Below are positions 54,440 through 62,976 of a stretch of DNA of 64,000 bases, one piece after another. The stretch is from Vibrio cortegadensis (GTDB taxonomy: Bacteria; Pseudomonadota; Gammaproteobacteria; Enterobacterales; Vibrionaceae). Positions within the stretch are counted from its first letter, which is position 1. Every line of letters begins with the position of its first letter. The translations under genes were made by a program, and so were the position numbers. The notes under the pieces are model-generated. The model was not told the DNA's origin. It worked only from the letters and a program-made list of their open reading frames with translations, and did not search any database. The DNA lies in assembly GCF_024347395.1 (NCBI RefSeq), contig NZ_AP025472.1, positions 1,054,001 to 1,118,000 of the forward strand, read 5' to 3'.

Positions 54440-55356
54440 TCTATTGGCTAGCTCTAATAATTGGTGCGGTGCTACTACTTATCGTTTTTGTGCCACGATC
54501 AAAAAAAAGCAATAGCTACTTAGAAGAGATCAATAGAACAGTTTTTATTGATTCTATGGATGAAGATAAACAAGCCGTTAACTTGAATAGCTTATCTGCA
54601 GAAACCTTAAAGCAGCGAGTGATAAGAATTAGCGTCAATACGCGCAGACAATTAGGTGCTTTGCCTGAAGCAAAAGTACTCCTATTTGCATGTTTGCTTG
54701 TTGCATTAGGGTCGTATCTTAATAACCAATACTTCAGAATTAATTGGTTATTGGTCGTGATTATAGTGGAGTGCCTAGGCTTTGTTGCTGGTTACCTTTG
54801 GCTACAAAAGCGTGAAAAAGAGCAGTTTGAAGAATCTTTCCCTGATGCGCTTAACATGCTTGCTAGTGCGGTAAGTGCTGGTGAAAGTATTATGCATGCG
54901 ATCATTTTTGTTGGGAAGTCTCTTGATTCAGAAGTCGGGAGAGAGTTTAAAAAAATGGGGGAGCGCCTGCAAGTTGGTGAATCTCCTGATGAAGTGTTTC
55001 GTAAATCTTGCGTAAGGTTTCCATACTCATCTTTTCAGTTTTTTGTTATTACTTTGCGTGCAAATATGCAAAGAGGCGGCCAATTAAAAGAGGTTATAGG
55101 TCGTTTAAACCGTTTAATGTTTAATGCTAGAGCGGTAGAAAAAAAGAAATATGCTCTCACGTCTGAAGCTCGTACATCCGCTAAAATTGTGGGGGCAATA
55201 CCGTTTGTCTTTCTTTTTATGTTGCAATATCTGAGTCCTGATAACTATGAATTTGTGATGTTTAACCCATCCGGTAAGGTGATTCTTTATTACGTACTTA
55301 TTAGTGAATTCATTGGAATTTCTATTATATGGTTATTAATGAAGGGGGTTCGTTAA
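54436..55356 (+). CDS. tadB: Tad inner membrane platform protein TadB
   Basis: 306 residues: an N-terminal helix, two helices at about 82-120, a type II secretion F domain (about 140-265, FPDALNMLASAVSAGESIMHAI) and two C-terminal helices. With TadC it forms the inner membrane platform driven by TadA. The next gene starts immediately after its stop. Confidence 0.92.
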   Translation: MIYWLALIIGAVLLLIVFVPRSKKSNSYLEEINRTVFIDSMDEDKQAVNLNSLSAETLKQRVIRISVNTRRQLGALPEAKVLLFACLLVALGSYLNNQYFRINWLLVVIIVECLGFVAGYLWLQKREKEQFEESFPDALNMLASAVSAGESIMHAIIFVGKSLDSEVGREFKKMGERLQVGESPDEVFRKSCVRFPYSSFQFFVITLRANMQRGGQLKEVIGRLNRLMFNARAVEKKKYALTSEARTSAKIVGAIPFVFLFMLQYLSPDNYEFVMFNPSGKVILYYVLISEFIGISIIWLLMKGVR

Positions 55357-56247
55357 GTGCCATTTTCACAAGTACACATATTTTTATTTCTTGTTCTAAT
55401 CTGTTTTGGTGTGTTGTGTTTGCTATTTTTTGCTTACAAAACATCTAAGCGTGAAAGCCTTTTAACTAAATTCACCTTAAACCAAAATTCACATGAATCG
55501 AGTCAAAATAAGCCGACTTTAGAAAAGTTGGGACACCAAGTATCGTCTCTAATTTCTACCAACCAAGAAGAAGTCTCTAGCAAGTTTTATGCAGCCGGTT
55601 TTTATAACTTTAAGCTCGCGAGTCTTTATATGCCATTTAAATACTCTTTACTTCTTTTTGGCGCAGGATTTATATATTGGTATGGTCTCCAGCAACAGCT
55701 TGAGTTATCCACTTTAGTCGCTATCGGTGCAACATGGCTAGTCTTATGTATCATCGTTCCTGATGCTATTTTAGATTCTCGCTCAAAGGCGTTAAGAAAC
55801 AAAATCTCTAATCAATTACCTTATTTGTTAGATCTAATGGCGGTGTGTGTTCAGACTGGTATGACGATTGAATCTGCAATGAGTTACTTGGCAAAAGAGA
55901 TGAAAGGTTTTGATAAAGATATTAGTCATTTCTTAAATAAAACCAATGACCGTTCTAGAATTGTCGGTTTAGATAAAGCTCTTGATGAATTATATGCTGA
56001 GATTCCATCGAATGAGATGCGCAGTTTCGTAATGACTCTTAAGCAAAGTTTGCAATATGGAACATCAGTTTATCAAGTATTAACAACATTATCGGCTGAT
56101 ATCCGTGAAGTTCAAATGTTAGGTATTGAAGAGAAGATTGGTAAATTGGCAGCCAAAATGTCTATACCTTTGATTGTCTTCATTATGTTGCCGATTGTAA
56201 TTTTAATTGCGGCTCCTGGAGTTATGAGGATGATGTCTGGTGTATAG
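55357..56247 (+). CDS. tadC: Tad inner membrane platform protein TadC
   Basis: 296 residues with a GTG start directly after the tadB stop (TAAGTG). It has an N-terminal helix, two helices at about 85-130, and a type II secretion F domain (about 145-270, LPYLLDLMAVCVQTGMTIESAM), ending with one helix (IPLIVFIMLPIVILIAAPG). It pairs with TadB. It overlaps tadD by eight bases. Confidence 0.92.
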   Translation: MPFSQVHIFLFLVLICFGVLCLLFFAYKTSKRESLLTKFTLNQNSHESSQNKPTLEKLGHQVSSLISTNQEEVSSKFYAAGFYNFKLASLYMPFKYSLLLFGAGFIYWYGLQQQLELSTLVAIGATWLVLCIIVPDAILDSRSKALRNKISNQLPYLLDLMAVCVQTGMTIESAMSYLAKEMKGFDKDISHFLNKTNDRSRIVGLDKALDELYAEIPSNEMRSFVMTLKQSLQYGTSVYQVLTTLSADIREVQMLGIEEKIGKLAAKMSIPLIVFIMLPIVILIAAPGVMRMMSGV

Positions 56248-57016
56248 ATCAATCATTTTAAGCGTATTGTTAGTGACATTAGTTGGTTGTTCCTCAACGA
56301 AGAGCTTGGATAACCATAAAACCAAAGAGAGTATGCTGATAAAAACTAATAACTATGATCAGTTGGTTTTACTCTATAAGGAACAGCTAAAGATAAAGGA
56401 AAATAAAGCAACCCGTGTCAAATTAGCCGATGCATATTTGAATTCAGGTGACGCAGAGTCTGCTCTGTTTATTATATCGCCTATAGCTTTGGCCACTGAT
56501 GCAGACGTTGATGTGTTATTGATACAGGCGCACAGCGAATATGAATTAGGAAGTTATGACCGTGCACTTGCTACAGCAGAAAGAGCACATAGTATTAGTA
56601 AAAATAATGCTGATATTGAGAATTTGCTTGGTGTGATATATGCCGGAAGAGAAGATTACGTCAAAGCAAGAGAGTATTTTAACCTTGCTCGTACCCATCT
56701 ATATGATGATATCAAGATAAAAAATAACCTAGCGGTATTAGATATCATTGAAGGACAGTATAAACAAGCAGTACAAAAATTACTGCCGATCTATTTGAAC
56801 GAAGATGCGGATGATCAATTGAAAGCCAATTTAACTTTAGCGATGGCAAAGCTGGGCAATTTTGAATACGTGAAATCTATTTTGGGTTCAAAGTATGACG
56901 ATGTTGAAGTTTTTGAGCACTTTTCCGCGTTAAAAGGCATTGAACGCATAAAGGATAGTGATGTCATTCTTCAGACACAACCTATCAGCTTAGGTAAAGA
57001 GAATGAAAAAGAGTAA
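56240..57016 (+). CDS. tadD: TPR lipoprotein TadD
   Basis: 258 residues starting at GTG 56240 inside the tadC end. A lipobox LVGC at about 14-17 anchors it. TPR-like repeats lie at about 50-200 (ADAYLNSGDAESALF, LGSYDRALATAERAH, REDYVKAREYFNLA). TadD is thought to act as a pilotin for the secretin. It overlaps tadE by 14 bases. Confidence 0.88.
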   Translation: MYRSIILSVLLVTLVGCSSTKSLDNHKTKESMLIKTNNYDQLVLLYKEQLKIKENKATRVKLADAYLNSGDAESALFIISPIALATDADVDVLLIQAHSEYELGSYDRALATAERAHSISKNNADIENLLGVIYAGREDYVKAREYFNLARTHLYDDIKIKNNLAVLDIIEGQYKQAVQKLLPIYLNEDADDQLKANLTLAMAKLGNFEYVKSILGSKYDDVEVFEHFSALKGIERIKDSDVILQTQPISLGKENEKE

Positions 57017-57488
57017 AGGTGTCGCTTCTATAGAGTTTGTACTGGGTTTCATGGCCTTTTGGCTGATGTGTATGGCCTGGGTGGAAATGAGTTATATGTC
57101 TTATGTTTCTGCCATCGGCGATTTAGCTGTTTCGGAAGCCGCTCGCGACTCGAAAACACATGATCGTGATTACATGCAAGCATTCCAAAATTCTATTAAT
57201 AAGAGTGATTCACTGTGGGCTGGAGTGGTCGATGGGAGTAATTTTCGGTTATCTATTCAATATTTAGGGTCTGTTAATGATCTTGAGAACATGGTTGATC
57301 CATGTGTTATACCAGATGGTGATAATAGCCAAGAGTGCGGTATAGCAAAAGATTCCTCGATCGCCGTCTATCGAATTGACTATGACTTTAACTCAATTTT
57401 TACTTATTTCATGGACAGCACCTCGATATTTAGTCGTGAAGTTATTGTGATACAGGAGTATGAGCGTGACTCTTTTGAAGTTAAATAA
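57003..57488 (+). CDS. tadE: Pseudopilin TadE
   Basis: 161 residues. The prepilin-like KKSKG-VASIEFVLGF near the start, with Glu at position 5 after the cleavage Gly, and the following helix identify the TadE pseudopilin. It is processed by TadV in other species. Overlaps tadD and tadF on both sides. Confidence 0.86.
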   Translation: MKKSKGVASIEFVLGFMAFWLMCMAWVEMSYMSYVSAIGDLAVSEAARDSKTHDRDYMQAFQNSINKSDSLWAGVVDGSNFRLSIQYLGSVNDLENMVDPCVIPDGDNSQECGIAKDSSIAVYRIDYDFNSIFTYFMDSTSIFSREVIVIQEYERDSFEVK

Positions 57489-58023
57489 TTTACGATCTAA
57501 ACAGAAGGGTAATTTTAGTGTTGAGTTTGCAATCGTAGGTTTGTTTTTCAGTCTGCTCATAGTTTTTAGTGGTGATGTCATCATTAAGCTATCGATTAAA
57601 GGTAAGTTAGATAGGCTTTCATACTCTTTAGTCAACGTATTAAAAGAGCGTACACAGTTGTATTCAGAGGACTATCAAATAACGTCAAATGAAGCTCGCG
57701 GGATGATGACAATAGGTGGGAATTCGCTTTCAAGAACGTTATCTACCTATGATCCGACTAAGTTTGGCGCTTTAGTTGAAGAGTTAACATTTAGAGGGAT
57801 AAGTGCCCCTAACCCTCAAAAGGAATATAGATTTGGCGGGATTACTTGTAATGTCAGTAAGCCGTTATCTGAGCTACAGCACTTATCTGTAATTACGTCG
57901 TGGGAAAGGCAAGCGAGTCTTTATCGCGTTACTTTTTGTTATGAAACCGACAATTGGATTGGTGATTTGCTCGGGACGGAATTTACGAGAGTGAGTTCTT
58001 CTTCAGTGATGATAGGCAGGTAA
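57460..58023 (+). CDS. tadF: Pseudopilin TadF
   Basis: 187 residues from ATG 57460, which has an AGGAG just before it and overlaps tadE by 29 bases. QKG-NFSVEFAIVGLFFSLLIV has the cleavage Gly and conserved Glu of a pseudopilin. The rest is periplasmic with few recognisable features. Its stop shares TAATG with tadG. Confidence 0.84.
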   Translation: MSVTLLKLNNLRSKQKGNFSVEFAIVGLFFSLLIVFSGDVIIKLSIKGKLDRLSYSLVNVLKERTQLYSEDYQITSNEARGMMTIGGNSLSRTLSTYDPTKFGALVEELTFRGISAPNPQKEYRFGGITCNVSKPLSELQHLSVITSWERQASLYRVTFCYETDNWIGDLLGTEFTRVSSSSVMIGR

Positions 58024-59300
58024 TGACGATTATGCATTTAAAACGTAAGCAGTCTGGACATGCAGCGTTACTATTCGCAATGTTAATTCCTACTTTGTTC
58101 GGAATTTTCACACTAGCGAGTGACGGTGCGAGAGCGCTTCAATCAAAAGCAAGAATTGAAGATGCGGCTGAAGTGGCATCACTCGCTATTGCTGCACATA
58201 ATGCTGAGAATAAAGACAGTACAGGTATAGGTAGCGGAAGTCTCACCAACCGAAAAATTGCAACTGATTATATTGAGCAATATATGGTTGATATGACTCA
58301 AGTATCTGACTTAAAAATATATAAGCATAATTGTGAGGAAATCTCTGAATGTAGAGAAGGTTTAACTAGGGGAGAAGCTCGCTTTTTCCAATATGAAGTA
58401 CAAGCAAAAACAAAACATACTTCTTGGTTCCCAGGTAATGATGCCATTCAAGGTTTTGGTGAAACGTTTGATGTTGCCGGTGCTGCGGTAGCAAGGAAAT
58501 ATCAAAGTGAAGCTGTTGATGTTGTGTTTGCCGCAGATTTTTCAGGGTCCATGAATGGGGGATGGGGCGGGAGCAGTCAACGGAAATACAGAGATCTCAT
58601 CGACATTATTAAAGACGTAACAGTTGAATTAAAACGATTTAATGATTTAGAAGATGGTAATGATAATAAAATTGCTATATCGCCTTTTAATTATTATACC
58701 TATAGCACTCGTAGTGATAACAATAAAAAGAAGTGTGATTTGTCGCAAGACTATTATTCAAGAGGTTCTTTTGACGCAAAAACAACAGTTGATAATTTGT
58801 GGAAAGAGAAAGGAAATGAGACAAGCTATAATCATTGTAAGGGAAAAAATAATAAGCTTCAGTTCAAAGACTTATTTCTAACTTCGGATTTCTCTGCATT
58901 CAATACTTCGGTGGGCTCGTTCTATCCCAATGGTGGAACAACATCTTATCAATCTATTATTAGAAGTGCGCAGATGCTACGTAAAGGTGTTAATTCACGC
59001 CGTCTATTAATTGTTATCTCTGATGGAGATGATTCTGGCTATTTCAAAACGTATCATCAGAGCTTAGTCCAAGAAGGGATGTGCACAAAAATTCTCCAAG
59101 GTCTCGGAACGGGTATGTCTTCTGATGGCAAACCAATTAGAGCTAGGATGGCAGTGATTGGGTTTGATTATGAGCCTAAAAATAACAAAGCACTTCAAAA
59201 CTGTGTCGGTGCAAAAAATGTTTATAAAGCCGAAAACCGAGATGAAATATTGAACCAAATATTAGAGCTAATTACAGAAGAGATAGGCCACCTTAAGTGA
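58023..59300 (+). CDS. tadG: TadG, von Willebrand factor A domain protein
   Basis: 425 residues. The TadG N-terminal segment (KQSGHAALLFAMLIPTLFGIF, about 8-35) is a membrane helix. The vWA domain (about 165-420) has the MIDAS motif VFAADFSGSMN. It probably acts as a minor tip or anchoring component. A Cys-containing insertion (KKCDLSQDYYSRG) lies in the vWA domain. It overlaps the next frame by four bases. Confidence 0.87.
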   Translation: MTIMHLKRKQSGHAALLFAMLIPTLFGIFTLASDGARALQSKARIEDAAEVASLAIAAHNAENKDSTGIGSGSLTNRKIATDYIEQYMVDMTQVSDLKIYKHNCEEISECREGLTRGEARFFQYEVQAKTKHTSWFPGNDAIQGFGETFDVAGAAVARKYQSEAVDVVFAADFSGSMNGGWGGSSQRKYRDLIDIIKDVTVELKRFNDLEDGNDNKIAISPFNYYTYSTRSDNNKKKCDLSQDYYSRGSFDAKTTVDNLWKEKGNETSYNHCKGKNNKLQFKDLFLTSDFSAFNTSVGSFYPNGGTTSYQSIIRSAQMLRKGVNSRRLLIVISDGDDSGYFKTYHQSLVQEGMCTKILQGLGTGMSSDGKPIRARMAVIGFDYEPKNNKALQNCVGAKNVYKAENRDEILNQILELITEEIGHLK

Positions 59301-59695
59301 TAAAATTATTTTGTAAAACAGCAGCTGTGTTACTGTTGTTATTTTCAGCCTATGTGACGGCAGGGACGGCTAGAACGTATATTTTTATTAATAGTGACAT
59401 ACCGAAACATCAGAATACTATAAATCAGTTAAATAGTATTATTCGGAAGTCTAATTCACTAGAAGATAGAATTTTTATAATTGATATTGCAGAGGAAGAG
59501 AAAGAGTTTCGAGGGGAAATAACCTATGTTCATGATACAACAGGATATTATTTAGCGGAATTTATGCCTCTGGAAATACCAGAAGTTATTGAAGTGTTTG
59601 ACGACGAAGTTGTACAGCATTATCGCCTTGATTTTTATGGATTAAAATTAATTAACCACCTTGTTACTGAGTCTTTGGAGAATGAAAATGATTAG
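59297..59695 (+). CDS. Secreted protein of unknown function in the tad locus
   Basis: 132 residues starting at GTG 59297, overlapping the tadG stop. A signal peptide (KLFCKTAAVLLLLFSAYVTA) is followed by an acidic body rich in Ile, Glu and Asp, with RTYIFINSDIPKHQNTINQL near the start. I recognise no domain. The tight overlap with tadG and the following OmpA-like gene implies a role with the pilus, perhaps as a periplasmic partner. Confidence 0.75.
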   Translation: MIKLFCKTAAVLLLLFSAYVTAGTARTYIFINSDIPKHQNTINQLNSIIRKSNSLEDRIFIIDIAEEEKEFRGEITYVHDTTGYYLAEFMPLEIPEVIEVFDDEVVQHYRLDFYGLKLINHLVTESLENEND

Positions 59696-60317
59696 AAAAC
59701 TTGCCACAGTATGTATATTACTCAGTACAAGTACACTGACGCATGCAAATAATATTGATAATCAAGCACTAAGTTACTACTGCGGTGGTGATAAGGTAGA
59801 ATATGAAAAAAACATTTCTGTAGGTAAAGGAACTCGTGTTATTTTAAATGAAGGGCCTTTCTATCAAATAGAACAAACGGGAGAGTACGATCCGACTCTT
59901 GATTTTATTAATAAACAAGTGGTTAGCTCGGGTGTTAGCTCTGATTGTTCTGAATTTTTACTTGCAAATGGGCAATTCAAACCAATTAATGATGGTGGTG
60001 TGATTGCTAGAGTGTATTTTGATTTCAACAAATCAACACTTACCGATAAATCTAAGTATGTTTTAGATAATATTCAGCGAATGATTAAAAATAATAATCA
60101 AAACTTAAATCTGGAAGGGCATACAGATTCTGTTGGTTCGAAAGCCTACAACTTTTCGTTAGGGCTAAAACGCTCTAAAGCGGTTGAAGAGTACTTGGTA
60201 AAGAAAGGCATCAGCAAAAACGCGTTATCAACTTCATCTAAAGGTGAAAATGAACCATTAGTTTCAAATGATACCGCTAAAGATCGTGATCAAAACCGTC
60301 GTGTAGAAATACAATAA
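59688..60317 (+). CDS. OmpA-family protein at the end of the tad locus
   Basis: 209 residues from ATG 59688, chosen because GGAG lies seven bases upstream and a signal peptide ending HA-NN follows; the frame is open from 59661. The C-terminal OmpA domain (about 105-209) has VYFDFNKSTLTDKS, LEGHTDSVGSKAYN and DRDQNRRVEI, the peptidoglycan-binding pattern. It probably anchors the secretin complex to the cell wall. Last gene of the locus. Confidence 0.88.
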   Translation: MIRKLATVCILLSTSTLTHANNIDNQALSYYCGGDKVEYEKNISVGKGTRVILNEGPFYQIEQTGEYDPTLDFINKQVVSSGVSSDCSEFLLANGQFKPINDGGVIARVYFDFNKSTLTDKSKYVLDNIQRMIKNNNQNLNLEGHTDSVGSKAYNFSLGLKRSKAVEEYLVKKGISKNALSTSSKGENEPLVSNDTAKDRDQNRRVEIQ

Positions 60318-60326
60318 GTAATAATG

Positions 60327-60358
60327 ATAATGCCACATTCTATTGTGGCATTATTACT
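60327..60358. terminator. Bidirectional terminator between the tad locus and the GGDEF gene
   Basis: ATAATGCCACA (60327-60337) pairs perfectly with TGTGGCATTAT (60344-60354), loop of six. The GGDEF stop codon on the minus strand lies at the edge of the stem. The tail is AT-rich rather than a pure T run. Confidence 0.7.
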
Positions 60359-61829
60359 TTTGAGCCATTACGTATGTCTGTTTTGATGTCTTCGCTTGGT
60401 ACATTGCCAAGTCTGCTTGATGTATCACATCATACATTTCTGATTTACCCGCTACGAAATTTGCACTGCCGATACTAATCGTTACTGAAAATTCGTGGTT
60501 TTCATAATTTACATTTCTACTAACATTTTCATTTAATGATGTAGCAAGAGTAGTCAATTCATCATCGGATAAGATCTTATTCGTTAAAATGATAAACTCA
60601 TCGCCACCGAGTCTATAGACTTCTCCTATCTTGTCTAAAGTAACATTGATCCTTTTTGCGACAGTTGCGAGTAGGAAATCTCCAACTAAGTGCCCATATT
60701 GATCATTAATAGGCTTAAACCCGTTTAGATCAAGCATAATGATTGAAGTTGAGATTAATCGGTTTGCTTGAATCTCTTCTATTCTTTTGTTGAAACCGAC
60801 TCGGTTTTTTATTCCAGTTAGCGAATCAGTAATAAGCTGTTTTTGCACGTAACTATGTGCATCTACTAATTCTGTAATATCGAGAGCTGAGCATTCAAGT
60901 TGGTACTCATTAAGATATGCACTGTTGACTTTAAAGTGTCTATCTCCATTGACACCTACTAGAGTATATTGGTCGTTAATTTTGCCATTTGCTAGTTTGA
61001 TTATAAAGTCATGAAGAGTTGATCTTAATTCAATACTATTTACTTTGTTTAGAGAGCCAAAGGTTGTTTCAAATTCACGATTAGATCGAACGATTTGCTT
61101 CTCTTTTATGTCAACAACAAAGAGGCATACCTGTGTGAGGTCATAGGTTGCTTGGTGTCTATGTTCACTTTTTTTAAGCTCATGGACGCTGTTGATCAAA
61201 CGATCTCTTAAATTATCTAGTGATGAAAAAAGAGAGTTGAATTCTTCAAATTGATGAATTGGAGGTTCGGCATTAATATCGCCATTTGCGATTAAAAAAC
61301 CATACCGTTGAGCATCATGAAATGGAGTTTTTAGTGTTTTTAACACCTTACGGCTAAGAAGCATCGACATCAAGAGTAGCAGCAATATAGCCAAAATAAT
61401 ATTAGGCACTGATTCAATGAGCAAATCTTTCCAAATCTGTGATGTATCTTTAATCACGGTTAAAGCCCCGATAGTCTCACCAGATTGAGAGTATATTAAA
61501 TAGCTTTTTTTATCTGATTTACCGGGTATTGAGGCGCTAATAAATTCCGACAGCACTAAATCATATTTTGTGGACTCTAATTTTACAGATAAAATATAGC
61601 TGAGATCGGATACCTTCCCTACCACATTTTCAGCCCCTACAATATCAAGGTCCTGTATTGCTCGGCTCGCTTGTTTTATTTGATAGTTAATCGTTTGATT
61701 GTACTCTGATTGATAATCATGATGACTATCAATCAATGCGTAACTCAGAGCTGACACACCGAGTATAAGAAGAGGTACTATTGTGTAAATAATGTACTGC
61801 GTAATGAGGTAGTTAAATAATTTTTTCAT
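60354..61829 (-). CDS. Membrane-bound diguanylate cyclase with PAS-like domain
   Basis: 491 residues. Two membrane helices (about 10-32 and 143-163) enclose a periplasmic sensor region. A HAMP-like segment and a PAS-like region (about 235-320) follow, then a GGDEF domain (about 335-491) with the intact RLGGDEF motif, so c-di-GMP synthesis is expected. The RxxD inhibition site just before the motif is missing. It converges on the tad locus, which suggests but does not prove control of the Flp pilus. Confidence 0.86.
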   Translation of the reverse strand: MKKLFNYLITQYIIYTIVPLLILGVSALSYALIDSHHDYQSEYNQTINYQIKQASRAIQDLDIVGAENVVGKVSDLSYILSVKLESTKYDLVLSEFISASIPGKSDKKSYLIYSQSGETIGALTVIKDTSQIWKDLLIESVPNIILAILLLLLMSMLLSRKVLKTLKTPFHDAQRYGFLIANGDINAEPPIHQFEEFNSLFSSLDNLRDRLINSVHELKKSEHRHQATYDLTQVCLFVVDIKEKQIVRSNREFETTFGSLNKVNSIELRSTLHDFIIKLANGKINDQYTLVGVNGDRHFKVNSAYLNEYQLECSALDITELVDAHSYVQKQLITDSLTGIKNRVGFNKRIEEIQANRLISTSIIMLDLNGFKPINDQYGHLVGDFLLATVAKRINVTLDKIGEVYRLGGDEFIILTNKILSDDELTTLATSLNENVSRNVNYENHEFSVTISIGSANFVAGKSEMYDVIHQADLAMYQAKTSKQTYVMAQK

Positions 61830-61929
61830 AATGAAGGGCTCAAAATCACCATTGAACGATGTATGCGGGTGTATTTACTAAAAATATATTTTGTTATTTG
61901 AGTTATCGACTTCATTAATTCATATTCAT

Positions 61930-61960
61930 AAAAAAGGGCACTCATATGTGTGAGGGCCCA
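61930..61960 (-). terminator. Terminator after the META-domain gene
   Basis: On the minus strand GGGCCCTCA and TGAGTGCCC (61959-61951 and 61944-61936) pair with one mismatch, then six T follow. It is about 80 bases after the META gene stop. Confidence 0.78.
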
Positions 61961-62039
61961 TAGTATATTATGAACTAAGGTATGTTGCAAAAGTGACCGT
62001 TCAATTTTTGAACTATTATCTATTTATGCTGTTTCGGCT

Positions 62040-62486
62040 TTAATTCATCCAGTCTCGCAGTGTGTATGTCAGAGTATGTGAGTCATTTTTGAGTATGAGT
62101 GACTCTTTTGTGAGAGTCAGTTGTGACCAATCTGATAACGTTTGAGAAACGGCACTCTCTATCGCCATCGATTCTTCAGGACACATCTTCATCGTCATCC
62201 CCATCTGCTTAATACGAAACTTGCCATTCTCAAGTTCGCTTTGGCCGAAGAAGTTATTGCATCCGGCACTTCCGTTTGCTGTCATCTTTTCGCCTATTTC
62301 TAAACTTGCGGCAGGTACTTTCGAATCAGAGTTTACTTGTTTTCCATCAATTTTTGTCAGTTCCCAATGGTGATGCTGCAAATCTTGTTCTGTAACAATA
62401 CTGTTATCATCCGCATTGCCAGTGCACGCTGATAGCATGATTGGAAGAGAAACTGCTGCGAATAATGTTTTTGAGCTAAACTTCAT
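62040..62486 (-). CDS. META-domain lipoprotein (HslJ-like)
   Basis: 148 residues from ATG 62486, with GGAG eight bases upstream. A lipobox LSAC lies at about 18-21. The META domain includes HHWELTKIDGKQV, NGSAGCNNFFGQ and QMGMTMKMCPEESMAIES, matching HslJ/DUF306. In E. coli HslJ is a heat-inducible outer membrane lipoprotein linked to novobiocin resistance. The frame is open to 62516 but lacks a good start there. Confidence 0.85.
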   Translation of the reverse strand: MKFSSKTLFAAVSLPIMLSACTGNADDNSIVTEQDLQHHHWELTKIDGKQVNSDSKVPAASLEIGEKMTANGSAGCNNFFGQSELENGKFRIKQMGMTMKMCPEESMAIESAVSQTLSDWSQLTLTKESLILKNDSHTLTYTLRDWMN

Positions 62487-62714
62487 AGGACGAACTCCAG
62501 TAAATATGGCTAGCAAATGCTATTGATTATTATGCTATTTATGTATTAACAATATAGTGGAATAAGTTATCTTGGTGTCAGTATATCGTCATTATTTTTT
62601 ATAAACTATTTTAGTGCAATGGAAATTGTATTTTGAGAAGTAAATATTAGCTTTATCCGTTTAATGTCATATTTATGGTGTATGAGATTGAGCACTTAGT
62701 TTGGGAGGGAAGAT

Positions 62715-62957
62715 ATGGAGCAATTGGAGTTTTTTACTGTACCTAACCCTTGTGTTGGAGTTTGTACCGTCGATCCAAAAGGCTATTGCCAAGGGTGCAT
62801 GCGCAAGCGTAGTGAACGGTTTGAGTGGCTGTCCATGACACCTGCTCAGCAGTTGAATGTTATCCGGTTATGCCGTCAACGCTATCAACGTCAAAAGCTT
62901 AAGAAGAAGATAAGCACTGAAACGGAAACCAGTCCTCAGCAGCGCTTATTTGATTGA
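62715..62957 (+). CDS. DUF1289 small cysteine-rich protein
   Basis: 80 residues. PNPCVGVCTVDPKGYCQGCMRKRSER carries the four Cys of the DUF1289 family, probably a metal-binding site; the function is unknown. The tail is basic (RQRYQRQKLKKK). GGGAGG lies before the ATG. Stop is 20 bases from the convergent pseudouridine synthase gene. Confidence 0.85.
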   Translation: MEQLEFFTVPNPCVGVCTVDPKGYCQGCMRKRSERFEWLSMTPAQQLNVIRLCRQRYQRQKLKKKISTETETSPQQRLFD

Positions 62958-62976
62958 TGAGTGTTTAAAATAATGA

